Origin: Nageia nagi
Lineage: Eukaryota; Pinophyta
Direction: 5' to 3'
Assembly (NCBI GenBank): GCA_050084985.1
Contig: JBITNC010000001.1
Span: forward strand, 132,308,001-132,372,000
Length of the DNA stretch: 64,000 bases
A program made the translations under genes and the position numbers. This document shows positions 48,031 through 57,990 of this stretch, piece after piece (position 1 is the first letter of the stretch; every line of letters begins with the position of its first letter). Under the pieces are notes generated by a model. That model did not search any database. It saw nothing but the letters and a program-made list of their open reading frames with translations, and had not been told where the DNA came from.

Positions 48031-48600
48031 TATAATGCTTTTCTATAAATTTGATCATTCTTAGCTAGGATAGCCTCATATTTTGCATCATATGAAACAA
48101 ATCTCTTAGGGAGAACATAATTGCACTACTTGGCTATCTACTCATCTGCTTCTACCTTGTAAACATTTCCTTCATAACAAAATTTGAAACATCTATGCAA
48201 AGTGGATGCTACTCCTTCCATGTCATCTATCCAAGGTATTCCAAGAATAAAATTAAAAGAAGGTTTTCCATATGTAATGTAGAAGAGGGTCTGACGCACC
48301 TTGTTTCCAACTTTGATTGGAAGTGTGATGATTCTTGCACATTTCTTTGGAACACCATCAAACCCCTTAACTCTTATGGTAGTCTCTTCTCTTGGAGGTA
48401 AAAAATCTAGATCAAACTATGAAAGTAAGTGAGTGGTGGTAATATTCAAAGCTTCCCCACCATCTATCAATGATTTTTCAACTGTATTACTAAAGATATT
48501 CACTTCAATAAACAATGGTGGATGTAACCGAGTCACATCCTTGCTAGGTCTTTCACTAGGGTGAAAAGTTATAACATCCCCTTTACTCCATATTTCTACC
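48031..48600 (-). pseudogene. Aspartic protease region of the nested Ty3 element
   Basis: The frame reads VEKSLIDGGEALNITTTHLL, the I-D-x-G-x-x-x-N-I active-site pattern of this group, then PIKVGNKVRQTLFYITYG, FNFILGIPWIDDM and ASTLHRCFKFCYEGNVYKVE. The catalytic Asp is kept. It would process the polyprotein. Confidence 0.82.
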
Positions 48601-50001
48601 TTTTCTACAAAAGTAATGATCGAGATGTTCTTATCTATCTAACTATTCTTGAAAATTTGATTCATAATTTCTCTATGAGGTTCTAAAATTTGAAGTAATT
48701 CAAACAAACTAACCTTTACTTTTGTGTTCTTAAGTTGCTTAATGAGGTTAAAACTTCTTGGATCTTTAGGAAGCTCTTTTTCACATGTGATAGGATTTGT
48801 TGCTACTCTTGATCTTCCTCTTGTAAGTGCTGCACATACTTCATCATGGAAAATTACATCGACATGATGCTCTTTCTTTATATCTTTAACTTTAGTAGGG
48901 AAAACATAGAATCCATCCTCTATAAGCCTTTTTATTTTATTTCTTATGCCTCCATGCCCATTAGTAGCATGCCCCTTAGTTTGATGATATTCGTAATATC
49001 TATCTTCTTTGTACCATGTTGGCCTCTCTGTTGATTCATCTTCCTCTCTCTTAGGTAAAGGCTATAATAATCCCTTTTCTATTATATCTTTCAAGATAAA
49101 CCTAGGAGGTATAGGAAACTTTATGAATTTCCTTTCTTTCTTTTCATTTACCTTTTCTACCACATGAATGGATTTATATTTCTTTGGTGATTATAGTTGC
49201 TTATCTTTAGCCTTAGGTTTGTCATCATCTCAATACTTTATAAGCCCTAATTTCACAAGGACTTTTTCTTTTTCCAATAGCTTATATGTCATATCAGAAA
49301 ATGCTAGATGTGTATAATTAATGATATAAGATTGTAAGGACAATACGACAACATCCTTGAGAATATTATTTACCTCTTTTTAGTAAGCTTTGTTTTGATT
49401 TGTGTCCATGTCTTGTTGAATCATATAACAAACTTTTTAAGATTTTCATTACTACCTTACCTCATAGCACATAGATCAAAAACCATGAATTCATGTCTGA
49501 TATTGTGTTTATACTATTCTAGAAATAAGTTTCTCAATTCTTGAAATGATGTAACTAACCTTTTTAGTAGAACATAGAACCATTCACGAGCCTCTCCTTC
49601 CAAACTATGAGGAAAGAATGTCACTTGTAATGTTGAATCCACACTGATTTTGAGCTCACACTCATCTTTAAACCCTTCTAAATGTCTCCTAGGATCTCCT
49701 TCCTCACTAAACTTACAAAACTTAGGATCTTTATAATCCGATGGTGGCATGCATACACATACTCATCACATAGAGGACTACCAAACTCAATTGAATTATC
49801 TAGCTGAATTGATCCTCTTGCTAATTGATTAATCTATCTTTGCATACCCTCAGTAGTAACTTGAATGTTATCATTGTTACTTCCATCATCATGTTTAGCT
49901 TCTTCATTAGGTACTTCTAGTCCATAATGTTGAATATCTCCCAAGAGCTCATTAAGATCTCTTCTTTAAAGACTTCACAAGAATACTCTTAATCGATCCA
50001 T
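48601..50001 (-). pseudogene. Gag of the nested Ty3 element
   Basis: ATG at 50001 begins MDRLRVFL; stops follow, then LLGDIQHYGLEVPNEEAK. An open 78-codon stretch (49750-49514) is the gag core: DPRRHLEGFKDECELKISVD, TFFPHSLEGEAREWFYVL, SFQELRNLFLE. Later pieces include NENLKKFVI and, near 48970, a knuckle-like YYEYHQTKGHATNGHGGIRN with Cys lost at both ends. A long open part continues to about 48640. Gag would build the particle. Confidence 0.85.
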
Positions 50002-50075
50002 GTCTAAAACAACTCACAGAATTGTTTATTAGTCTTAACTAAAACCCTAGGATTTTAGCACAACTACTTATGATT

Positions 50076-50094
50076 CACATCGGGTTCACCAAAA
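50076..50094 (-). other. Primer-binding site of the nested element
   Basis: Minus strand TGGTGAACCCGATGTGAATC begins two to three bases after the 5' LTR end; longest version of the site seen in this window. Confidence 0.75.
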
Positions 50095-50879
50095 TGTTTA
50101 CAAATTAAAGTGTATTCAAGAATGCAAATAATTGAAATATTTATAGTCTTGAAATATACATATATCTATTTGTAAATTCTAAGCTAATGGATAGCAATTT
50201 ATAACAAGACAAGCTAATATAGAAGATAATGAATAATTAGAATTGAAATGACATTACCAAATAATACTAAATTTATGTACTTAACTCATGGAACATACCT
50301 GATATGGATGAAAAAAAGATACTAATGAAGCCTCAAATGAGAAGAGTCTACACCTGAAGTCATGAAGCAAGATGATCCAAAAAGAGGGCCATGGGTAGTA
50401 TATTTCATGCTCGAAAGGAGCATTAATGGTTTGCTTTCATCTACAAGGAGCATTGGTAATATTATTAGACTATAGTCCATTTTTAATTGACTCTATACCT
50501 CCACATGAACTCTTAATGGTCTCAATTTGATACTCAGATAAACTTAGAATTATCAGGATGCTCACATAAGGAAGTACACAAACCCAGCCTTGAATGGTGG
50601 TGTCAAGAGACACCTAAAGAACTACCATCATCAAGACTAGATATGGGATCATGTATCTTCTTGATGTGGACTTACAATTAGATCCTTATTTATATAGATA
50701 ATAATATGACCTACTCCTTAGGTCAACGTGTATCTACATAAACGAGAATATAGTAATCCAATGATATATATTGATCATGTACAAAATATCATAAATATTC
50801 TTGAATTAGACATATAAGTGTGGGCACATATTTTCTAATGTTATAAATTAAATGCATAAATTAATTTTATGCGATAATA
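50095..50879 (-). repeat. 5' LTR of the nested Ty3 element (785 bp)
   Basis: Pairs with 42562-43344. Ends TGTTTACAAATT on the plus strand at the internal side. Confidence 0.9.
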
Positions 50880-50884
50880 AGTGC
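50880..50884. repeat. Target-site duplication, right copy (AGTGC)
   Basis: Second copy of the 5-bp flank. Confidence 0.9.
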
Positions 50885-51893
50885 AACCAAAGTCAACAAT
50901 TGGATCAAACAAAAAAGTGCGAGACATGGAGTAGAATGCAATAGTAAACCTAGCTTGTATATTCTTCTTTTATTTGAAGTTCTTTACATTTCCATTGCCT
51001 TTGTTCTTTTCCTCTCTTTTCTTTTTGTAGCAATCAACTTTTTTATGACCTTACATGCCATAATAGTTACAAATACCATCAAACTTTACCTTTGGATTTA
51101 GATTATTTGCTTTGCCTTTTCAATATCTTTGCTTGAAGTGGTTGTTGTTGTTGTTGTTCCTATTATTGTTGATGTTGTTGCCATTGACTCTTTTCTCAAA
51201 CTTTTTGGAGGAAGAAGGATAAGATTTCTTATGATTACTAAACTTCTTTTTAAATGAAGTTTTTTTTTCTCCAAGAGCAACGTTATTATCCTTAGGAGAA
51301 GAAATCAACACTTTTTTGATAAGGGTTTTCTCATGCTTCAAAAGGAGCTTAGAAAGGTTCTCAAGGGAGAAGACTTCTTCTTTATCATCAAGCTTTGTCT
51401 CAATTACCATCACAAAGTTACCAAATTTTGAATAAATTTTTTAAAGAATGATGAAGACAATGAACTCATCTTTTATCCAATTGCACCCACAAGCAACAAG
51501 TTGGGTCCTAAGGTTAATGATTTTGTTCAAGTATATGGCCACATTTTCATATTCCTCTTGATAAGATTAAAGCAACTTTTAGAGAATAGTAAACCTTCTT
51601 GAAAAATTTGAACTAAGGTAGATTTTTTTAATCTTATCCCAAGATTACTTTGTCCAAGTTGAAGAGAAAATCATCAAGAGCATATCATTTGAAACTACAT
51701 ATAAAATCATGGAGGTTGCCAACTAATTCTTCATATTATAAGCCTCAAGTACCTTCTCATTCATAGGAGCAACAAGGTTTTCATTCACCATTTGCCAAAG
51801 CTTCCTTTCCTATAATTCAACTTTCATCCAAGGTTATTAAATCCCAAAGTTAGAACCATCAAGAATGTGTTTGGGTAAAAAGATGTCTTCCAT
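50885..51893 (-). pseudogene. Ty1/copia gag and start of protease
   Basis: ATG at 51893 begins MEDIFLPKHILDGSNFGI. The copia gag core follows with stops (ERKLWQMVNENLVAPMNEK, VLEAYNMKN, SWDKIKKIY, YLNKIINLRTQLVACG), then an open 97-codon stretch (51413-51120) LENLSKLLLKHEKTLIKK and an Asn-rich run. The knuckle CNYYGM, stop, GHKKVDC has its second Cys as Tyr. DPIVDFGCT is the protease active site (normally L-D-S-G-C-T), where the Ty3 element inserted. The remaining part of the protein resumes at 42556. Confidence 0.85.
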
Positions 51894-52719
51894 TTGCTAC
51901 ATAATAATGTGAATAAATAATAAACACATAGTTCAAAAAATAACATTACATGTTAAGTTTTAATCCAAGTAAATAATACATGTTAAATTTAACAATAAAG
52001 ACATGCTTGATATGTTTCATAAGAGGAAATGTTTACATCTCAAATATACATCCCATGAACCCAAATACTTTTGTCATCACCAAGAACCATAGATGAAGAG
52101 TGACATTGTTGAGGCTTGTTTTCTTGTCTAAAATTAGGCCTTCACCTGGATGCCCACAAGGTGGAGCCCAGGTACTACCAATCCCAACTAGTTTGCATTG
52201 GGTAGTAATATACTCTCACAAGGAAGAATACCTACTATTTTCCAAGATTATGACATTTATTGGATCAGCCAAATTATTAATATTGATTAGGTTTTAAGTT
52301 TTCCTCTTAGATTATTAGGATAATCCTTGAATGGACATGCAAACATGTGTTATCACTACACACATGCATGTCCACCTATTGGAGTTATATCTAGACCAAC
52401 AAAGGACTTAGGTGAATTGATAAGCATAGAATTTTCACTATTTGGATCATTGAACTTAAAGGCTCCAATCCACCTATCCTCATCTCATGGCTCTCTAAAC
52501 AAGTCATTTCAATATTTGCATTTTTAATTGCATAAGAAAATAAAGCAAAATATGAAACATGAAGTAAAAGGGCAAAAAAAAAATTTATCCATTTGTGAAG
52601 CCTAAGTGTCCAATGGGTTTTGTTTACCAATCCCTAAAGGACATCTTTACAACATTCCTTATTTGTACAAGTTCATTCTTGCATAAGGAAGTAAATTGCA
52701 TCATAACTTAAGATTTTAA
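51894..52719. other. Probable copia leader or LTR remains, no gene
   Basis: Upstream of copia gag a leader and LTR are expected, but I find no clear primer site or TG..CA ends. Short frames at 52100-52630 on both strands have no motif. Confidence 0.35.
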
Positions 52720-53040
52720 GTAAATAATCATGCATTTTTGACTTTAAAAAATAAGTACTAAGCATAGGTTATGCAACATAAAAGATTAAGTACTAAGCAT
52801 AAGTACTAATCATAAGCATACATTATTTTGACTTAAAATTATGCATTTAAGTAAGTAAGATAATGCACTTAACAATTTTGAGTAAAGAAATACATCTTTT
52901 ATCTTTAAAAAATTGAAGTACTCAATATGCATTTTAACAAATAAGTACTAATCATGCATTTAACTTTTAAGTGCTAAGCATTGACTTAAAAAATTTAAGC
53001 CTTAAGCATGCATTAAAATTTTAAGTAAAAACTTCATACA
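52720..53040. repeat. Cluster of AAGTACTAAGCAT-type words
   Basis: AAGTACTAAGCATA, AAGTACTAATCATGCATTT, AAGTGCTAAGCATTGAC and TAAGCCTTAAGCATGCATT recur at irregular 15-60-bp spacing; a degenerate short-unit repeat. Confidence 0.6.
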
Positions 53041-53952
53041 AATTCCCCCTTTTTACTTAAAGTTGTATCCCTAAAGATAGTATACTTAGCTTAACTTAAT
53101 ACTTTTATCCTTTAAAAGAATTTTGCTACTAAAAAACAAAATTTTCTAAGTATACATCTATTTAGGTAAATACTATAATTTCCCTTAATCGTATTGTAAA
53201 TTAAAGAATAGCATTATTAGGTTACTTTAGTAAAAATAAATTGCATTTTTATCAAATTAAAAGGTTACTATTTGATTAAAGCATTGGCATAAATCTAATG
53301 CTTAAAAAATTGACTTGCACTTCACCAAGAATTAGTACTAAAACATAAACAAAACATTTTATCTTTTTCCCAAAAAAAAAGTTGGATGCAATTAATCCCA
53401 CCCACTTTTATCAAGTAATAAAGATGAAGCTCATATTCCAAGCCATACACTCATTAAGAGGTAATAATGACCTTGTAAATAATTTCTTCCTAAAAAAGGA
53501 GGTATCGTGTAAGCAATCTAAAGAAATAAATTTTCAAAATATGGTAGAGGGGAGGTAAAGAAATTAAATGAGATTAGAGATGAGAGACTACAAGGATATA
53601 ACAAGGGTTAATGGGCAAGAGGGGATCATGAGATATGGGCAATAGGAGAGAAAAAAAAGATGTGCTAGGAAGCCAAGACTCTCACATCAGAGAGAAGATA
53701 GTTGCAACAAAGACATTGGACTGGCTCTCCACCTTTCATTTCCAATACTAAAAGTGAAGATCATGCTCAAGAATATTAAAGAAAAAAGAAGTAGCATGGA
53801 GGATTAGAGGGTTGTATGAATTTCTCAAGTGATGCCCGAAATAGTGAGCCATGAGGTTGGAATCAAAGGAAAGGTACAAAGAAGGGAGACATAGGTAGGA
53901 GGTGCTAACTAGATGTAAGGGTACAGAGAGAGAGTCACAAGGGAGTCAGCTG
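53041..53952. other. No gene seen
   Basis: Unassigned DNA, purine-rich in 53540-53940. No supported frame. Confidence 0.4.
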
Positions 53953-54395
53953 ATCATTGGAAACATAAGAGAGGCACACTATTGGCTACATGGAACCTAA
54001 TATTTCAAGTGGCATGCAAAAGAGAGATTATAGACCTCAAAGAGTATAACAAGTTCTCAAGATAGGTGGCATGAAGAGATACCATAAGTTTGATGTTTGG
54101 GACAACCACCTATTAGAGTGATCCAATAGGGATGTCAACCTTCACTTCTTATATTTATAACCTACAAGGAAATAGAAAGGGGTGAAATTTGACACATAGC
54201 AATAACAATAAAATTTCTATATTCAAGATAACCTAAAATATGAACCATGGTATATAATATTGCATTAGTCCTAGCACATGGTATCATAATATAATAACAA
54301 TTTATCTCGATTTATGTATTATTGCCAATTAATCATTTAATGAGTCTAAATATGTATTTATTAAATAAATAATAAATCATTTTTAGGCATCTATA
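53953..54395 (-). repeat. Truncated LTR related to 38528-39227
   Basis: Matches the right ~410 bp of that LTR at high identity (CCACCTATTAGAG, AATATTGCATTRGTCCTAGCACATGG). Ends GGCATCTATA, one change from TCTACA, and directly abuts the tail of a Ty3 integrase. Confidence 0.8.
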
Positions 54396-55429
54396 GGATG
54401 GTAGAGAAGAACCAAAAATATTCAATACCATGCATCTTAAATGCATCTTTGCATAAGATAATGACTTTGTACCTTGTAAAATGATGAATATCTTATGCAA
54501 GATACATTTACTTTATATTCTGTTTTTATTTTTACAATTTATTTGACTATTTTAACATTATTAACAACATGAATTACTATTTGCATATTATTATTAGAGT
54601 AAATATATATATAGAAAAAATGAAAAAGATAGTCTAATATTTGCATATCATGGACATAAAAATGCTAGGTCATCGATACGACTAGTGAGAGTTCACTCAC
54701 TTAAAATTTAAACCAATAATGCAACCATGAGCAAGATGTTGATATTGATTCATCCTCAATGGATGATATAAATTATTGTGTATCCATATGATTTTTCTTT
54801 GAGCCATAAAAAGCATAATATCTTAGGGTCATATGCATAAAATGTATGACCATTGATAGCCATCGTGACATTTAATGAGAGTTCACTCACTTAAAAGATA
54901 AATTGGTGATGCAACTATAAGTAGATTGGTAACATTGACTCATCATCAATGGACAATGCAACTCACTATGTATCCAAAATTTTTCATGTAGGGTATGTAT
55001 AACACTTTTTGTAGGTACCTACATCAAAAGAAGGAATGCAAATGAAGTAGAATTCATACTGTTAACAACATTCCACTATTTACACATTGTCAGTAGCATT
55101 CATATCAAATACCTAAAAGCTAAAATTAAGGGGCCACTTCTATCTCAAGGCAGGGATGTTAGAAAATCATACTCTAGAGTACCAAAAGAAAGGATCAATC
55201 AGATTCATGGTTGGAAAGTATAAGGGGCATATAGATACAAGTCTTCAAGTTTTTTCTTGGTTGCACCACTCAAGGAGCTTTCCTAAGGAAATCAAGTCAA
55301 ATGGGGGTATTAAAGGACCATCATCATCAAATGGTAGTGCTAAATAAAGAGTTTAAAAATTTCTTCTATACTTCTTCTTTGTATATGTAATCTCATTTCT
55401 TCAATCATACCTGTAAAGAGGAAGGAAAA
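54396..55429 (+). pseudogene. 3' end of a second plus-strand Ty3 copy: integrase tail and 3' untranslated region
   Basis: 54396-54458 encodes the integrase end (GREEPKIFNTMHLKCIFA then TAA), matching 33546-33606. 54459-54605 matches 33607-33755 and includes the pseudoknot-like motif. The rest is non-coding with a ~190-bp direct duplication (54687 and 54877) and ends in a purine tract AAAGAGGAAGGAAAA (55415-55429) before the LTR. Unlike the copy at 26884, no PMD frame is present here. Confidence 0.75.
54660..55015. repeat. ~190-bp direct duplication in Ty3 3' region
   Basis: GAGAGTTCACTCACTTAAAA starts at 54687 and 54877; both are followed by AATGATGCAACYATRAGYA-like text and CATCMTCAATGGAYRATR. 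Confidence 0.75.
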
Positions 55430-55552
55430 TGTATAGACCTAAAAATGAATTTCCTTGTATTAAATAATTCATTTTATAGTATCAATGAATATTTATTGTA
55501 AAAGGGGTCAAAATATATCCAAGGAAATGTAATCAATGTAATGGACTATTTG
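55430..55552 (+). repeat. 3' LTR start of the second plus-strand Ty3 copy
   Basis: Starts TGTATAGACCTAAAAATG after a purine tract and matches the first ~115 bp of the LTR at 26884. Beyond about 55550 similarity fades. Confidence 0.75.
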
Positions 55553-56683
55553 TGTATATCAAATTATGAACCTAAAATGCAATTTAGACAGATAAATTAT
55601 TCAACATAATTAATCATGAACATATTCGATAATACACATCAATAATAATAATGATATTATATTCTAAAATATTTGAATACAAAAAATGAGTTTTTATTAA
55701 TCTATTTTAATCAGCATCGACAGCGATCGTTGTGGATCGATAACGATCGATAATGGATCGGCAACGATCAGTGCAGATCAGTAACGATTGAAGCACGACT
55801 CTGCATTCTCTATGCCAACATTATGCTCATTGTAAAATTTTTGCCTCTATTATCAATCTGGTGAATCACCATCGATCGATCTTTGAATCATCGACGATCA
55901 GATCTGTAAGCACTGAAGTAATCTTTTCACAAAATTTTGAAATGTTTTTGTCTATTCCTTGTTGTTCTCTTTCATGCTTACTTCCGTCGTTCTTTTTCTG
56001 TATTGACCCTACACACAGAAAAGAAATGAAACATCAAAAGCATACCTACTCATACATATGAATTAGCAAATGAATAACATAATATGGAAATATAATTGAT
56101 ATGAGATTTGCTATTGATCAAGCTTACAATCTTTTGCTAATAATCTCCTGATTTGATTTCGGTAGAGCTTCGCTATAGTAAAATTGGGTCCCTTTGTTCA
56201 CCTACAGAGCTTCAATGTATAAGCTTCAAGGTTTGTTATTCATTTGTTTTGGCGTCACAAGATTCCAAGTAACCTCCCGAACTAAATTTTGAGGTGTTAT
56301 TATCTTCCATCTGTATCCATGATTACAAATTGTACGTATTAGGCTATTCCAGGCTTAGATTTGTTTGTTGTTTAACTATTCAAGGATTGTCAACGATCTT
56401 GAGAGATCATCAATGATCGTATCGGATCGTCACCGATTACTTAGCGATTTTATATTAACATTAGAATGGTCTCTTCTATGGTCATTTTTTAATGACAAGG
56501 GTCGTAAGACCACTTGTTTTATATATGTTCGAAAAGATTGATCCGATAATATAATTTTAAATCTTGTTTAATGCTTTTATAAGGAGTTATAATTATTTTA
56601 ATGTGATATATATTAGAAAAATACTTATTTTATTTGTTTATATATTATTAAATTGAAAATAGGGTTTATTTTGAGTGTCTACA
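55553..56683 (-). repeat. Probable LTR with palindrome clusters
   Basis: The right end reads GAGTGTCTACA, the inverse of an LTR start TGTAGACACTC, and the adjoining minus-strand AAAAAAGGAGCAAAA (56684-56699) is a purine tract. So it may be the 3' LTR of a minus-strand element whose body lies to the right. The left end is unclear; it could also be a longer version of the LTR at 55430. CpG is well kept. Confidence 0.45.
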
Positions 56684-57990
56684 TTTTGCTCCTTTTTTGA
56701 ATTATCAACCAAAGATAGGGTTGATAATTTCAAAAAATAAATAATGAGAAGCTTTGTTGTTTGATAAAGTTGATAACTTCAGAAGTGACTATTTTCGGTA
56801 TGATGACGTATTGAGCTTGTGTGATAGTTGCATGACATTTTTGTTATGTCATTTTGCATGTCTAAGCGCACCTATACCATATAAGTTTTCTTTAGTATAT
56901 GAATTGTAATAGTGTTGTCCTTTGTCTCGACAACGAGGTTTCGAGATGATCTCTTACATCCTGTGATTATTTTGCCATTTGAGCTCAGACTTAGTCTGAT
57001 CTATTTTTCATATTTGACTTAGTCAAGGATCGTTGACAATCTTTTATGATTGTTAATGACTGTAAAGTGATCATCGTGGATTTATATATTAAAAATACTA
57101 TCTTTATAATAGTATATTTTGCTATGAATATCTTAATTTGTTGTGTTTTGACTTGTTTTGATAGTGATTTTAATCATTTTACCCTAGTAAGTTTACTCAA
57201 TACTATTCCTTCATGTGCTGATGTATTTGGCAGTCATGTGACATTGGAGCATTCTTCTAGGTGAAAAATAATGTGATTTATAATGTGTTCACTTTCACCT
57301 TAGTGAATGAAGCTTTTTTAATTTTTTTTCTATACACAAATAAATTTTAAGATATTTAAAGAAAATATACTTCATTTTATACATTTTTAAATAATATAAA
57401 TCATCGATGATTATTTATGAATCGTTGTCGATCAATAATCGTTATCGATTTGATTTAAATCATTGACGATCAACATAGAGATTGCTAACGATCCATGACG
57501 TGAGGGTTTTAAAAACAAAATAGTTTTCATTTTGACTTTTACTTGTCGTTTGCTTTTCTGCTTTTGTCTTTTTCTTACCTATCATTTTTATTTCTTTACC
57601 AAATTTATAGCAGACCAGATGGCACCACGCAAGAGGATTTCAACAAAAGGTAAATCAATCTCTAAAGAGGTATTTCAACCATCCATTTCTTTGTTTTTTG
57701 TTTTTTTTTTTTAGTATTAGGTTGATAGTAGTAATTTAAATTCTTTATCTATATTGTTAGTATAATGTAGATTGTATCAACATAGGCTTTTATGGTTTTT
57801 ATATTCATTTTATGTATATTTTAAAAACCCTAGCTGAGGGTTTGTGCCTCGGTTGCAGTTTTCATATAATCATCGACGATTTTGTCGATCATCGATGATC
57901 TCTTAGGATCGTCGCCGATTGTAAGGATCGGTAATGATCTGTTTGAGTCATCATAGATCGCTTAACACGATCGATGATGATCCTAAACAA
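55715..57990. repeat. Six clusters of a ~20-bp GATC palindrome
   Basis: Clusters at 55715-55795, 55870-55910, 56387-56452, 57027-57080, 57400-57500 and 57868-57985. Within clusters the core GATCRTYAACGATC (each half variable) recurs at 19-21-bp spacing with an unconserved 6-bp spacer. 56387-56446 is three exact 20-bp steps. Confidence 0.8.
56700..57618 (+). promoter_or_regulatory. Upstream region of PMD gene 2
   Basis: No other gene is seen. It holds two of the palindrome clusters and ends in a pyrimidine-rich leader (TTTGCTTTTCTGCTTTTGTC) before ATG at 57619. No single TATA box stands out. Confidence 0.35.

Larger units (their letters stand above)
42562..50879 (-). mobile_element. Full-length 8.3 kb Ty3/gypsy element nested in the copia protease
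   Basis: LTRs at 42562-43344 and 50095-50879 frame gag, protease, RT, RNase H and integrase in that order on the minus strand, with primer site at 50076-50094 and purine tract just right of 43344 (minus AAAGTGGGGCATC). An exact 5-bp target duplication flanks it. LTRs are alignable over their length with scattered differences, so insertion is old. All frames carry stops. The LTR ends facing 50879 and 43344 read TATTATC on the minus strand in both copies rather than TG. Confidence 0.92.

Noticed and set aside
42556-50885. Copia protease broken by a simple frameshift
   Set aside because: The two halves join exactly once the 8.3 kb element and one 5-bp duplication are removed.
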